Origin: Aphis gossypii
Taxonomy: Eukaryota > Arthropoda > Insecta > Hemiptera > Aphididae
DNA: 64,000 bases
NCBI RefSeq assembly: GCF_020184175.1
Contig: NC_065531.1
Span: forward strand, 63,628,806 to 63,692,805
Direction of reading: 5' to 3'
Within the stretch, counting starts at the first letter, position 1. Every line of letters begins with the position of its first letter. Under the pieces are notes generated by a model, which saw nothing but the letters and a program-made list of their open reading frames with translations, did not search any database and was not told where the DNA came from. Positions 25,136-39,080 of this stretch are shown in pieces. A program made the position numbers and the translations under genes.

Positions 25136-26876
25136 GTAAGTGGCAACGTTTATTATACATATATAGTGACTGTGTGTACTCTTATTAGAGTTATACGTAT
25201 AAGTTGACGTTGAACAGTGGAAACAAATTTTGGAGATCACACTCAAAACCGAAGTTACAATAAGGAAACTTTAAAATGGTATACGTAAAATATATTATGA
25301 CATACATAATTTTTTTTGCATTTTTATTGATTTTGTAAGTTGATACTTTACTTTGCAATGAGGACATTAGAATGTGATAAATTTATAAATATGATGAAGA
25401 ATTCTAAATCATAATTATTATAATATTTAATGATACTTGGAATACCATAATACTCTTTAAACAAAATTATGCTTGAAAAATTAATCATATGATATATTAA
25501 CATCAATAATAAAAATTACAATAAACTATATTATATATTAAGTTTACAATAAAAAATTGAAACATTTTTAGATAAAAATCATTATGTAAGTATAATGTGT
25601 TTAATCTTTACATTTTATATTAAATTATAATAGTAATCGTTCGTTAATATGCCAATGTTTATATGATAAGTATTATCTCATTCTGTAAGCTTGCGAAACA
25701 AACTTCACGACAGTATAAAGTTGTTTTTTCACTCTAGATTAGTGATCACTATTAATATTCACATGGAATTATTAAGTGGAAAATGTCATGCCTCTGAAAT
25801 TACTCTATTGTGGTAAATATCCTAAAAAAAAAAAACATCGAAACTTTTCCTATTAAATTGTTTAAGCCCCATCTGTAATTTTTAGAACACCAAAGTCTAG
25901 ATATTATACGTGAGTTCTCGTTCGAAATGTTTTTAAACAAATGAACGGGCAGGCGTAATTCCCCTAGAGAATAACGACGTGCTCGACACTGAATGTACTT
26001 TTCATTTGGGATTTTAAATTATTATATATATATAAAAAAAAAACGTAACATTTTGGTATTACTTGTTCGAAGAAAAGTTCATGTGAATAATGACATATAA
26101 TACATAAAACAGAAATAAAAAACATTCTTTGTGTTATTAACATACTTATACCTAATAGGTACTGAACTGACCATAAGACTAGTTAATAAGACGTTTTTTA
26201 GATTTTTTCTTTCTTATTACTACAATCAAATGTGTTTCTACTTCAGTATGATATTTTCACATTTTTATTTTATAGACAGTTCAAATTATAAATTTGCTCA
26301 ATAATAAACTTATTTAATTTATGTCGTTGTACAATATCATTAATATTTTTATGATTATCATAGTTAATTATTTATAAAACAACAATATTTTATTGCAATA
26401 TAACATAGTAAGTATTGTATGCGAATAAAATAAACAGTATGCTGCACATAATATCAAAAGCTCGATAAATAATTTATCATATGATGTACATAAATATATA
26501 TAACATACGTGATGGATTTCAATTTTATATTTTATTGTTATAACTCATTTCAACTCGTCTTTTTTGATACCTATATAAGTACATGCGTTTTTAAAAGTAA
26601 TAAAACATGTAGTCTTTATCGATTCTAAAATAGAAGTATGAGAAACTTTAGAGGACAATCATACGATCATTTGTATCTAAGTAACGAAAAAATAAATAAT
26701 AATAATAAGTATTTTTTAATTGAGTATATTTATAAGTTTTAATTACTTATAATAACTCGTTGGTGTTTTTGGTATAAATTGTTTTTAAAAAGAGAATAAA
26801 ACAATGTAGACAAATTCAACTTTTTGGTTATAATGTTTATTAGTTATAACAAAATAATAAACTTGAGACCTTAGGT

Positions 26877-27051
26877 CAGTGGTTCCCAACCTGGAGTACG
26901 CGTACCCCTCTGGGTACGTGACATTATCTTATGGAGTATGCGAAAAAAATATTGTTCGTTTATTTATATTCTAAATTGATATTTGGGGTACGTAAAATAG
27001 TGATGAGTGAGGTCTAGGGGTACGTGAATGAAAAAAGGTTGAGAATCGCTG
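26877..27051. mobile_element. Short hAT-type MITE (non-autonomous DNA transposon), 175 bp
   Basis: The ends are inverted repeats: the left begins CAGTGGTTCCCAACCTGGAG, and the right, read on the minus strand, begins CAGCGATTCTCAACCTTTT. CAGTGGTTC(T/C)CAACC is a common hAT terminal sequence. The flanks carry an 8-bp near-duplicate, CCTTAGGT at 26869-26876 and TCTTAGGT at 27052-27059 (7 of 8 match), the size expected for hAT target-site duplications. Inside are repeated GGGTACGTGA-like words near both ends and no coding capacity. Confidence 0.8.
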
Positions 27052-27059
27052 TCTTAGGT

Positions 27060-27180
27060 GTACCTAGACGGGGCGTAAGGTACTTAGCCGCCCCCACTAT
27101 TAATATTATACTATAAATTATACTTAGAAAATTTATATCGGTGCTTCAGCCACCCTTCCCCAAACATATTTGATCATCCT
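27060..27180. other. GC-richer fragment beside the MITE
   Basis: Contains AGACGGGGCGTAAGG, TAGCCGCCCCCACT and CAGCCACCCTTCCCC. Non-coding; probably another interspersed-repeat fragment adjoining the hAT-type MITE. Confidence 0.3.
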
Positions 27181-27479
27181 ATGCTTGAGATATAAATAAA
27201 TTATTATTAGTTAGTAGAAATGTAAACGAATGTTTTTTTTTTTAAAAAAAATTTAAAATTTTTAGTTTTTTCATAATAGTGTAGTATGCATTCTTAACAA
27301 TGTGTATTTATAATCGCCCTTTTAAATCCATAATATTCTATGGTCAATTATTATGTAATATGTTGTATTAAATACATATATTTATTTGTATAAAAGTGAC
27401 TGAGAATCTTACTTAATAGCAATAATAATTAATTTCTATTAATATTTAAATATAATTTTAATATTTAAAAACTTCAGCG

Positions 27480-27835
27480 GTAAACGCATATTGCCAAAAT
27501 ACCACGAGGTAGGCATATATATACATAAATAATCTCGAGAATTGAAGATACTTAACACAAAAATGTCTACACGACCAAAACACAAATGTACACACTGTCT
27601 TATTATCTAAATCGTCATCAGTGACCGGTAGCTATATAGTGGTTCAAATCATCCAATGAAATATTATAGTGGCTGACCTCCGTGTGCGGGCCAGAAAGTG
27701 AGATAATAACGCATTAAACTCAATAATAATATACTTAAATCGCCCATATAATATTACCTACGCGACGAAATGGCAGTACAGTGTGTTTTATTTTCGTCGT
27801 AATAATTTAAATCTCCGTTCTTTCATTTTATGTAT
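27480..27835. promoter_or_regulatory. CpG-richer patch, possible upstream promoter region of the minus-strand LGR gene
   Basis: Less AT-rich than the surroundings, with GTGACCGGTAGC, CTCCGTGTGCGGGCC and CTACGCGACG. It lies about 3.1 kb to the right of the first LGR coding exon, where a separate 5' UTR exon and promoter would be expected on the minus strand. No motif proves promoter activity. Confidence 0.2.
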
Positions 27836-27999
27836 TAGGATTAAGGAGCCTTAAAATTTACTATCGAAAAATACTTAATATTATTTAAAAATAGTATAGG
27901 AAGTATGGTTAAGTGATCCTATCACCAAAACCAGAAATAGTTTATGAAACTATTATCATTAAATCCTTTTCAAATATCACTCTTTTATCTGATAAATGA

Positions 28000-30900
28000 A
28001 AACTCTGCATATTATTTATAATTTATTAAATAGTTTACCTTTAAACTGTGTATTACATGCAATTACTGAGAGTACCTCTACCTATAAGGAGTAGATCATT
28101 TTCTTTCGGCAGACAATCGTCTTTTTATAAGCGCTTAACGTATTAGGTAAACAAAATTAAAATTAAAATTTTATGTGATCTCTACTTTTTACTGTATTCA
28201 TTTTTTTTTAATTGGATCAGTAGGATTACTTATATAAAAAAAAACCTATAATTTATGAACATTCTATTAAAATAAAATATTTTAAAATAATCGTGCATTT
28301 CTAAAAATTATTATTACTATCAAAAAACTTAATCCAGAAATCATATAAAATTAAATATTTATAATCATTATATATTATATGTGTAATAATATAATATATT
28401 ATACCGATTGTTTTTTTTTTGCCTATTACAACATATTATATCAATAATTAATTGATTACATAAAGTAACTACCTAAAATATGGACATTATTCCAAGAAAT
28501 TTAATCAATAAAAAGGATTTGTTGCTCATTTCTACCTAAAAAAAATTGTTGATAAATAAATAAATGAAATAAAAAAATGTACTTGATCTGATGTATACTT
28601 CCTAAGTTTATATTATTCGTACTATACTATAGCGTATAGTGTATTTTTTCTTATTTTTAACTCAAATGTAACTGTATATTAACATTAACGTTTATTAACA
28701 TTTAGAATGGAATTTTCAGTAAATCAAGAAAATTTCCAAATTCCAAACTAGTTCAATAATAGCTGTATATTAAATATGTGGACTTTGGCGTCAATTGAAA
28801 ATGAATTTGTTAACATGTTAGAGAACAAAAACCAACGTTACATTTTTCATGCGTTCTGTCTCTCTTTTTTCTCTTGAACTTTACGCCCTAAAAACCTTTT
28901 TAGAATTCATTTATTCGGTTTTCTAGAAGATTGATTGATTTTCACAATCACAAGGTCGGTACGATTGCATTTAGCATAGAATGTTTCTTGTATTAATGAC
29001 TGAGAGAAACAAATTTCAGATATTTATTTAATGTTTTAAACATTTATATTTTTCTTACACACAATAATATTAAATAAGATACCTAATATACTAATATGTA
29101 ATTAAAAATGTTCTATTGGTTTATATACACGCTAAAAAAACATGTAATTAACATTTACGAATTCAGCTATTTTCATTCAATACAGGACTTAAATTTTACT
29201 ATAAAAAAAAAAATGAAATTTGAAGATTAGCATGTAATTTAGTAATCATAACTTTTTTAAAAGATTAAAATCTGTCATTATCAATATATATATTTAAATA
29301 TATAATATACAATACATAATAGTTAATAAGAACCTTATACAATTTAAACAAATAAATAATATTTTTGTTCTCATATTTAATATTATAAGTGTACTAATTT
29401 ATTTAATTAACTATAATATTAACTTATTATGATGTTGAAATTAATGCATATAAATAATTATAGTATTTCTTTTATTTACATCCAGAATGAATCGATAAAT
29501 ATATGATTTAGATTGTCAGTAGAGCGAGGAATGTATTTGTTTTAAAATTATGTTATTTCGTTACTTCTTCTATGGGTACTCCAACAGTTTCAACTTGACT
29601 AGTAACCCTATACCAATTGATTGGAAATTATAGTTAGAATTTTCAATTTTTAACTCTTCCATGTTTATCTACGAGTATACTTGAGTAAATTGCTGGTTAT
29701 TTTTATTCAACTTTTTAGTAGTTCGTAGAACTCTTACTCTTAAAAAATCAACAAAAAATGTGTTGGAAAAATACATAATATGATCCAGCACAGGTTATAT
29801 TGATGATTGCTCAAAATCGTTTTTGAATGTAATTATTTACTATTATTTTTAAAGTAATACACTATAATCACATGTTAAAGTAAGTAAACCAAGTTAAGTT
29901 GAATGTACCAAGTCCAGTGGTACATATTTTTAGGTATTACTCGCTATATGTACATATATGTAGTAATATTTAGAAACATTTACATACACCCTCTATACCA
30001 CTTTCCACAAAACAACAGCAGAATTACATTTAAATCTAAAACAACATTTTAGTTTGATATTTCATAAAAAACATATTATGATTTAAAGTAGTTACTAGTT
30101 ATCATATTATATATAATAATATATCTATGCTCAATGTTTAAAACAAAAAAATTCTCAAATCACAATTATAAAATATATTACTATGTCGTCATTTAAAAAA
30201 TAATTTTTATAAAATATGCTGTAAAAATAATTATGGATCACTATAATTACCATGAATTTGTTTTGATAATCAATCTGATACAAAATTTTCTATAGCAATA
30301 AATGTTATTATATTGTCCATGGTTATTGCTACGTTAGCAATAATTTGACTTGTATTACTACTTTATTAACTTGTTTTCGATTAAATTTGAAAATCAATAT
30401 TTGACATTTTAAACTGTGTCAATATTATTATATTATACACGTAATTTACATAAATATATACTTTGCAGTATGTATTAGACAATTTTCAGATAATTATATG
30501 GTTGAGTATAAATCGCGAATGAAAATTGTATGGTGGGAGCGTGTGAGCGGTCACCAAAATAATATTGTTGTCTAACATTAGTTTCAAGCCGCTCCTCAAA
30601 TTCCTTATAATCTAGACTAGTAACTACTTGAAAATTAAGCAACACAACACGTTACATCTTATACAACGTATTTAAACATTAAATGTCGTGAGAAAAATAA
30701 ATTAAAAATCTATAAACGTTGTATTTTTGTTAACTAAAGTATTGTTCAGATGCATAAACAATTTATTATTTTAATCATTCACTAAAATTTAATGAACTTA
30801 TCATAGACCACTAAATAATGTTCAGGGAACCATTAGCCTATTATTAATTCAATAAATATTTAGTAATAGTTTATGCTACACATATTATATGATATATGTA

Positions 30901-31453
30901 TAGGTTATTAGCTATTAACTGAATTGGAATATGTTTAGATAGGACGATAAACCAGTAAACAACTTCGAATAAACTTTAATATAAATATTAAATGTAACAC
31001 TTCAGATTACCAAAAATTATTATTATTATACAAATTATTAGATTTTTAGAATTTAATTATATTACCTATTCAAAAATATTAATTCATAAAAAACTATTTT
31101 TTGATGGATGTTTTAAAAAAAAAATTTCTTAATGTAAATAGATTTTTGATACAAACAAAAAGTACTACTTTAAAAGCATCACGTATTACATTTATATATT
31201 GTGTTTAGAATGTACATGTAAGAGAAAAATTTTCAATAATTTGTTTAAATTTAATGAAAAAATATCAACAACCGTAAAAAATACAAAGTGTAATTTTTAA
31301 CCGGAATATGATGGTAAATTTGTTTGATATTTATTTTTTTTAAATTAATTTTATAATTTATAATATACATCTATCTTCAGTAGATATTTACATCGTTACA
31401 TCGTTATACCTCTAAAAATTCTTAAAACCCAAAAACCATATAAATGAATGATT
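28000..31453. other. AT-rich non-coding DNA
   Basis: No supported gene. A moderately complex patch at 29560-29820 has no open frame of note. Confidence 0.4.
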
Positions 31454-31907
31454 TTTACACCCGAATTTATCAAAATCCGAATACAAAATTTTGGGAAATC
31501 CAAATAATTTTGTTTTATACAATCTACATGTGATATATCATTTCGTTATGAATTTTTTGTGAATTTTGTAGATTTTGTAGTTGGTTTACGACTTAAAAAT
31601 ACTATTAACGGGAAATAGTTTACAATTAATTATACATAAATTCAATAAATATTAACAAGGGCTCTAATCAAATTGCCCATAATAAAATAATATTTTTTAA
31701 ATTAACATTTTTTAGGGAGAGGGTTGGCTTTTAATAAAAAGTTGTGATTTTTCTATTTTATTGAACACGCGTATTAATCAATATAACCCGAGAAACTACG
31801 GTTATTAACATTTAAACGTTTATTTAGATTTATTATTCTGGTTCTTGAACACCCAAATACATTCAAAACCCGAAACCCGGAACTCGAATAAATGATTCGG
31901 GTGTAAA
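31454..31907. repeat. Segment bounded by a perfect 13-bp inverted repeat with ACCCGAA words
   Basis: TTTACACCCGAAT at 31454-31466 is matched by its exact inverse ATTCGGGTGTAAA at 31895-31907. The similarity continues inward only loosely. Close to the right end, ACCCGAAACCCGG (31868) pairs with TTCGGGT (31896), giving a second short hairpin. The interior is AT-rich and non-coding. This may be a degraded non-autonomous DNA element; no flanking duplication is clear. Confidence 0.35.
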
Positions 31908-34331
31908 GCCCTGGACACAAGTTTCCAAAGTCTAGCCTTTGCATTATTTAGTAAAGTTTTTTAATTTTAATGTTGATGCCATAGCTGATAGTTACAATAT
32001 TTGTGTTTATGTGTTATATTATTCTAATTTATTTAAAGTTGTAGATTCTTGTGTAACTGAACTTTCAATCTAAATAATTCATAAATTAATAATAAAAAAA
32101 AAATAATATAAATTAATATTATACAACTAATATAAAAACTAAGATTAATTATACTGTAAAATATAAATAATATTTTGTTTTAAATAAAAAAAACTAAATG
32201 TTAAATTACTACAAACAGAAACAGAAATATAATAATTCATCAATATATCATTATTAAAAATATGTATCTATAATATGTTTAAACTGCCTACTCTAATTAT
32301 AGGCTTTTATTGATTTATTAATTAATTATAGAAACATAAAGCTGCTTTATATATATATATATATATATTTAAACATTAATTCGTTCAATCTATAAGACAG
32401 GCAGATTATTGAGATTACTATATTTTTTTAGAAACGCCATCCTCTTTTAAATTTGTTACTGTCTGTTGTATTACATTGCACTAAATTCAATTGGCCCATT
32501 AGATTTTCTTACTACAAAATTCAAGTTTGTGGCATCAAGTGATTAAATTATCAATTTATTAAGTTAAATATCAAAATGATAACTCTTATTTATAACACAT
32601 AATCACCCATTATTGTTTAATACTAGTAATTTGATCTTTGTTAATAACATATTTTATCAATTTAATGACTCAACGTTAATGACTGAAATTTAAATTATAT
32701 AATTACCCAATAATGTATAGTAATGTTTCTTATAAAAATAAACAATGTCTGAAATATATAATTAAAGTTAAATTTATAACGAGTTTAAAAGTTAGTTAAC
32801 TTGCCAAGCCTTGTATATTATTATTACACTAAAATATGAGATCGAAAAGTGTGACAAAGTTATTGGTGAAAAATATTAATCCATATTATTGTTTAAAATA
32901 TAATAAACTAAAATCAGTTGAACAATGATCAATAATAAGTCAATAAATTTTTAATGTAATAATTGTTTTTAAACAAATATATTAAAATACGAAGCATTAT
33001 AATATTTTACTATAACTAGTTTTACTAATAATTCAGTTACCAGCGTGTCTCATTATTTTTCTACACAATTTCAGAAATAGTTAGTAGTTTAAATCAATAA
33101 AAAAGTAAATCCAACATAATTTATAATAATTAATTAATCGTAGTTTAAATAAGTTTAATAAATTTTAAATTGCCAATTTCTATAACCTGGTATATATTTT
33201 CAACCTTTTATAGCAGGTAATAATACATTAATGACATACTTAAGTTCAAAAATTAGTGTCTAATCAATTCATTTGATATTAATGAATTGAAATGTTCCCA
33301 AATAACCTTTACCAAGCGTACAAATCCTGTAATTTTTAATTTTTTTATTAGGAATGATAGACTTAATATTAGGAGACGCATAAATACCTTGGTATCACTG
33401 TAGCAAGTAACTAACGCTTAATGAACCCATTACATTCATGTGCAATAAAGCAACACTTACCTATGTTTGGTTTCTTTAGTTCCTTAAAACAAAATTGTCG
33501 TGTAAGAGACCCAAATTGTTTGAAAAGGTTTTATTGCTTATTAATAATATGTTCATTAGAAGGTTTGATAATTATATGGAATCCTTACCTATCAAATTGG
33601 TCATATTAATAAAATCAAAATAAAATACAAAATCGTGTTCTCCGTATGATGCATTACAAACTTGGTAAATTTGACACCACATTTAATACATAAGCTAAAG
33701 AATTAAATTTTCAATCTTTAAAAGATAGACAATTTAAAAATTAAATTCTATTCTTACATAAATGATTAAACAATTTATTTAATTGTCCGGTTTTCTTAAA
33801 CAAAATTTCTCTAAGTATACTACACCACACTTTTCTAATCTATTAATACTTTTTATGTACAACCTTAAAAACAAAATTATGGTCATAACGATATCCCTCT
33901 AATGGTAATTCCATTAATAATATTGATTTTTATTTTAATCTTCCTAGCCAGTTGAAAAAGTTCTAAGTAATAATTTTTAACATTTATATTTTGCATTAAT
34001 ATTTAATACTTAATATAATATGAATTCAATTATAAGATTAATTTTTAAATTTATACTTCGTATTATCTATCTAATATACTCACATTGTTTAATATTGGTT
34101 GTAAGACTTTTACATCTTATTTATTTAAATATTTTAATAGGTATAACTGTACGTTTTTTTTTCTATAAAAGGCGTTATAACTTATTGTAAATTCCTTTAA
34201 ATAATATCTGTATTCTTTTGCTTTTCATAAAATATAACATTTAACAGGCAAACATCAGATTTCAAGTTTTAACTTTAAAGAATAACTAAAAAGATTTCCT
34301 TACTTTAATTAAGTAGGTATATTTACTATAT

Positions 34332-34382
<51 letters not shown>

Positions 34383-37300
34383 GTTTTTTTTATTATTTTA
34401 CAATTTCTAGGAGAGGGAAGTCTGAAATTCTTTTTATAGTTATTCTTGACAGTTGAAAGTTTAATTTGTATGTCTCTATGTTCTTATCTATAAAAACTTC
34501 TAAAATAATAATCAGATCAATTAATAAAAAATATTAACTATTATTATTATAATTAAAATGTTTAATAAAGTCAATTATTAAATTATGTATATTTTAAAAT
34601 AATTTTTACTATGTTACTATAAGTATTACTTTCAAACATTTTGATAATTTGAAATGTTTAAAGAATAACAAATTTCACAAATGTTAAGTATTGAATATAA
34701 TAAAACAATCATTAATTTTATATCTGTATACATATTTATATGTACCAAGTTAATATCATAGATCAATAATAAAAGAAAGATTATAATGTATGTATATATA
34801 TATTATATTATATTAATGGAGTTTTAAGGATATTAACTTGAGCTTACTTTAATGGAAAAATATAAATATAAACGGTCGTTAATTTAATATTACCATCATA
34901 CATTAACGTTTAATTATAAATATAAAAAAAACAGCGGAACCATTTTAAATTATTAACAAATGCCTATTCATATTATTTGAATGTATCCATCACTATTCAT
35001 TACTCATTAAAGTATATTTTTTATACTTAATTATAAATAGTTTTCAATATTCAGAAATAAAACAAAATTTACTAGTGAATATAATTATATTATTAGATTA
35101 TGTTATTAAGGAAACGTGTGTGTCTTCAAACACTTTTAACTAAAGCTAAGTAATTTATAAAATTTGCAAATAAATTGTTTTAGAAGTGTACAAAAACTTT
35201 ATGAACATTTTTTTTATATTCGATTGATACATAAAGTGCTTAACAGTGTTGTGTTTGTCATTCCATCACCAGTTTCTTAAACCTTTTAAGCATTTTTCAA
35301 AAGAATTACTACAAGTAAATAGCATTAATAGTTCATCTAATAATGTAAACGTAATAACCCTTTACTTCTGAAAAGAAAATCTATCTAAGCATTAAGTTAC
35401 AATGTCAAAAATAGAGTACTTTTTCTGAACGAAAATCAATACCATATGTTAAGTGTGTACAAATTCGTATAAGACATTATTAATTACCGATGGTTGAAAT
35501 AGTTAAGTTAAAAATAATAATTTTCGTATACTTTAATGCAATTAAATAACATTAATACATTACATAATATTATACATATCTGCGTAACGAATTCATTAAT
35601 CATTATATACCAATGATTCATTATTCATATATTAATGTTGTGCATTTGAGTCGACTGTGCATTTATACAGAGACAGATTTTTTTTAAAAATAAGTTGAAT
35701 TCAACTTTTACCTCAAAAATATAACCTATGTAATACCTACTACCTGCATAGTATATACACTACGATTCTCAACAAATAACCAATTAAAGACGCATTTTTT
35801 ATTCAAATTAATTAATTTATGTATTATTTTTTCATTTATCTTATTACGTGTATCTATTACGATTTATAAAAGCTGATCTATATGTAATTCTTTAAAATGT
35901 TCATTGTAAAAATGACTATAATAATAAATTATGATTCACGAAAGCATTTGTTTTGGAATGTATGACGGCGTACTGCTTATGCAATTCAGCTACACTTAAT
36001 ATTATAAAAATAATAATAACATACATCTGTAATATTATTATATGTATATATATAAAAATATTAGATGCTTATAATATTATTATTTTAATATAACGCTTTT
36101 TGCCTTTAGTTTGAAAAATCATAATGGATACCTATAAGTATAATAATATATTATATGCAATATGCATACATGATAAATTATATTACATATAGAGTAATTT
36201 TAAATGTTTTTATTGTTTTATTATTATCCTATAATATTATATATAACATAAACATCAAAAAGTTTAAATATTATACTGTAAAATACTTATAAAGTTTTCA
36301 TTTTTGTGATTTTCAAATAACTAAATTTTAGTCAAATTATAACCAATGTATATTCAATTTCTGATGTTTTAAATAAAAAAGGTATGCAGTGTGAAATGCA
36401 TGAAAAAATTTTCAACGTCGCCTACTATTAAAATCTAATTTAGATTTATAATTTACGTGAAAAATAAATTTTAGATTAAAAAAATATTAATAATATTATA
36501 TAAAATTTTGATTTTTATATTAATAACGACTATACAAATAACTATTCACTATTCATATAGAAAATACAATTTATATATAACAGCATATTAAATTAAAAAC
36601 TCAGTTAAATGTTATTTTTATTCACTAAAATAAGTAAAGGCATATTATATTATAATTGAAATATATCAAATAAAAAGTCAAATAATGTATTTATGTTTTT
36701 CATAAAAAAAACCGTAAACAATCGCTTAATGTAAAATATAATAACGAATATATTTTTAATTCATTTTTATTGTTGATTGATAATTTAAAATTGTATTACT
36801 CATTTTTTTTTTTTTTTAAAGATTTGAAAACAATTCAATTGTTATGCACTTGCAAAAATATTAGTTTAACTATTCAACTACCAAAAAAAAAAATATATTT
36901 TATTGGCAGTAACAGTAAAAAAAGAATAAAAACTAAACATATTTTATCAACCTAACAAAAATATTCAGTATAACAAAATGTAATATAATATAGAAAAACA
37001 CCGCTTAATACTTTTTTGAATTATGATCTATAATACAATAAGTATTTAAATATGTATACCTAGAATTAAAATAATGTTGAATAAAAATAAGTGATGCATA
37101 TCTTTTGAATTTTTATTTAACGTAGATATTAATGTATTGTACTGAGCAATTAAAAAATAAATGAATATAGCGACAAACAGAATAACCTATTATTTTACTT
37201 TTGGAAAATGTACTAAAGTTTGTAATACAATCATTAAACAGGCCTATAATATTCATAAAATGTAATTAAAATTACATTACTGTGGTAATTATTATGATTT

Positions 37301-38474
37301 TAAAAATTATATTAAAATGTAAACAAAAATAATTGAATAGTGTACTTAATGTTATGTTATAATGTATTCAGCAACCTATAATTTATAACAATGTACTAAT
37401 ATAAATATCATTTATTCATTGGCATCTTGTAATTTATTATTTGCTTAGTTTAATATGAATCGTACCTCGTATTTTCTCATACGTACATTTATAATTGAAA
37501 CCAAAACTAATTTTGAAAATGAAATATGGTTACAACTTAATTTAGGTTATAATTGTGTATAATAAATTAATACTAAATGATGTGTGACTATACTATTACT
37601 ACTGTAATACTATATGTTGTGATTAAATCCTTTATATTAGATTTCTATGGACTAACGTTATGATATAATATTTTATACAATAAGCATTGCTCATACACAC
37701 ACACATAAAATGTAACTAATTGTAAATATTTAAATGAAAAAAGTATGAAAATAAATGAAAATAATGATATATCATTACTAAAAAAAACTAACTGAGTTAA
37801 AATTTTGATTATAACAAAACCCCATTTTGTGTCGTGTCTAATAACGTTTTACTTTTACTGCTTCTTTTTTCAATACATACAATGTAATGTATTATATAAA
37901 TTGTACGTGATCTAAATTCCAGAAAGTTGACAGAATTCGTAGCAACAATTTTCAATACTACAACGACAATAAAACTTAGTACGTATTTCAATGCTACGAG
38001 AAATGAGCATGATACTCGAATTTTATTTTATTTTTTCACGTAGTCAGACACAAATACATACACAAACAACACATTTTTCAACCCATATTTACTGTACATG
38101 GAATATAAAGTTTATTATTTAAAATAACCATCTATGTATAATACGTGATATATCTTCATAAATGGTATTTTAAAAAATATGTACAAATAGGTAGTCAATG
38201 TACATATCATTAATATCATATATTATTAATAATTATTATACTAAAATATCTATTATTATATTTAATTTGATTATTATGTCGACAAATAATAGATATAATA
38301 GATAACCTAGCTATGATTAATTAGTATAATATATTAAATGTGTACTAAATTACATAACAGATAATTTATTTACGGAAGACCTATGGACTATGACAATTAA
38401 TAAAAGGCAGAAAAATGTACAAATAAAATTGAATTATATAGCAATTATATTATTAATAATATATTATTTTTTTT
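31908..38474. other. AT-rich non-coding DNA
   Basis: Very AT-rich, with many simple repeats. The 62-codon plus-strand frame at 33421-33609 has a GTAAGA in its middle (33501) but no upstream partner and no domain; not supported. Confidence 0.4.
34335..34377. repeat. (TA)n microsatellite, about 43 bp
   Basis: Uninterrupted TA dinucleotide run, the longest in the window. Confidence 0.9.
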
Positions 38475-38488
38475 TTGTGTGTGTGTGC
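38475..38488. repeat. Short (GT)n run after poly-T
   Basis: Six to seven GT units follow a T tract. Comparable GT/CA runs are seen at about 50946-50957 and 37696-37706. Confidence 0.8.
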
Positions 38489-38829
38489 AAATTGCAATCA
38501 GTACTAATTTAAACTCATTGAAAAACTTTTTCTGAGGTTTAATTATAAATTGTATTAGAAATAACGAAGTAAGCTTTTAATTTTGCTTTATTTCATTATT
38601 GATTTATACTGAAATGTCAAAAAATAATGTATGACTACGATTTTACGTTTTTCGTAAACTATACCTATTTTAAATAACTAATACAACTATATATAAGATA
38701 TTTATACATTTTGGTCTTTTATTTTATTTTAAAATATTAATTATATTCCTTGCTAAACTCCTACAATTATCGAGTGCACTTTGTAAAGTATATGTAATCA
38801 AAGAAAGTAGGTAGTAGGTACTAATAGGT

Positions 38830-39080
38830 AATGTACAAACTTTGGAAGTCTTACCACGTTATCCCAAAGGGCTCATTTGCAAGTATTCATAGATTCTATG
38901 GGCACGTCCTACACAAATACATAAACTCAATAGTTGAAAAAGATATTGTAACATTATTGCAATTGATTTTTATAGTATAGAAGAATGAATTACCTCGTAA
39001 CCATAATGGTAATCAAACTATATGCTACTGTGGCTTGCCACACTCCTCACTCAATCCTATATATTATATTATTACCCGTT
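38830..39080. other. Higher-complexity, repeat-like stretch with broken minus-strand frame
   Basis: On the minus strand, one frame reads R-A-H-R-I-Y-E-Y-L-Q-M-S-P-L-G, then a stop, then R-G-K-T-S-K. The composition is less AT-rich than its flanks. This looks like a decayed mobile-element fragment rather than an exon; the family is unknown. Confidence 0.25.

Noticed and set aside
33421..33609. 62-codon plus-strand ORF with an internal GTAAGA
   Set aside because: No upstream or downstream exon partner and no domain.
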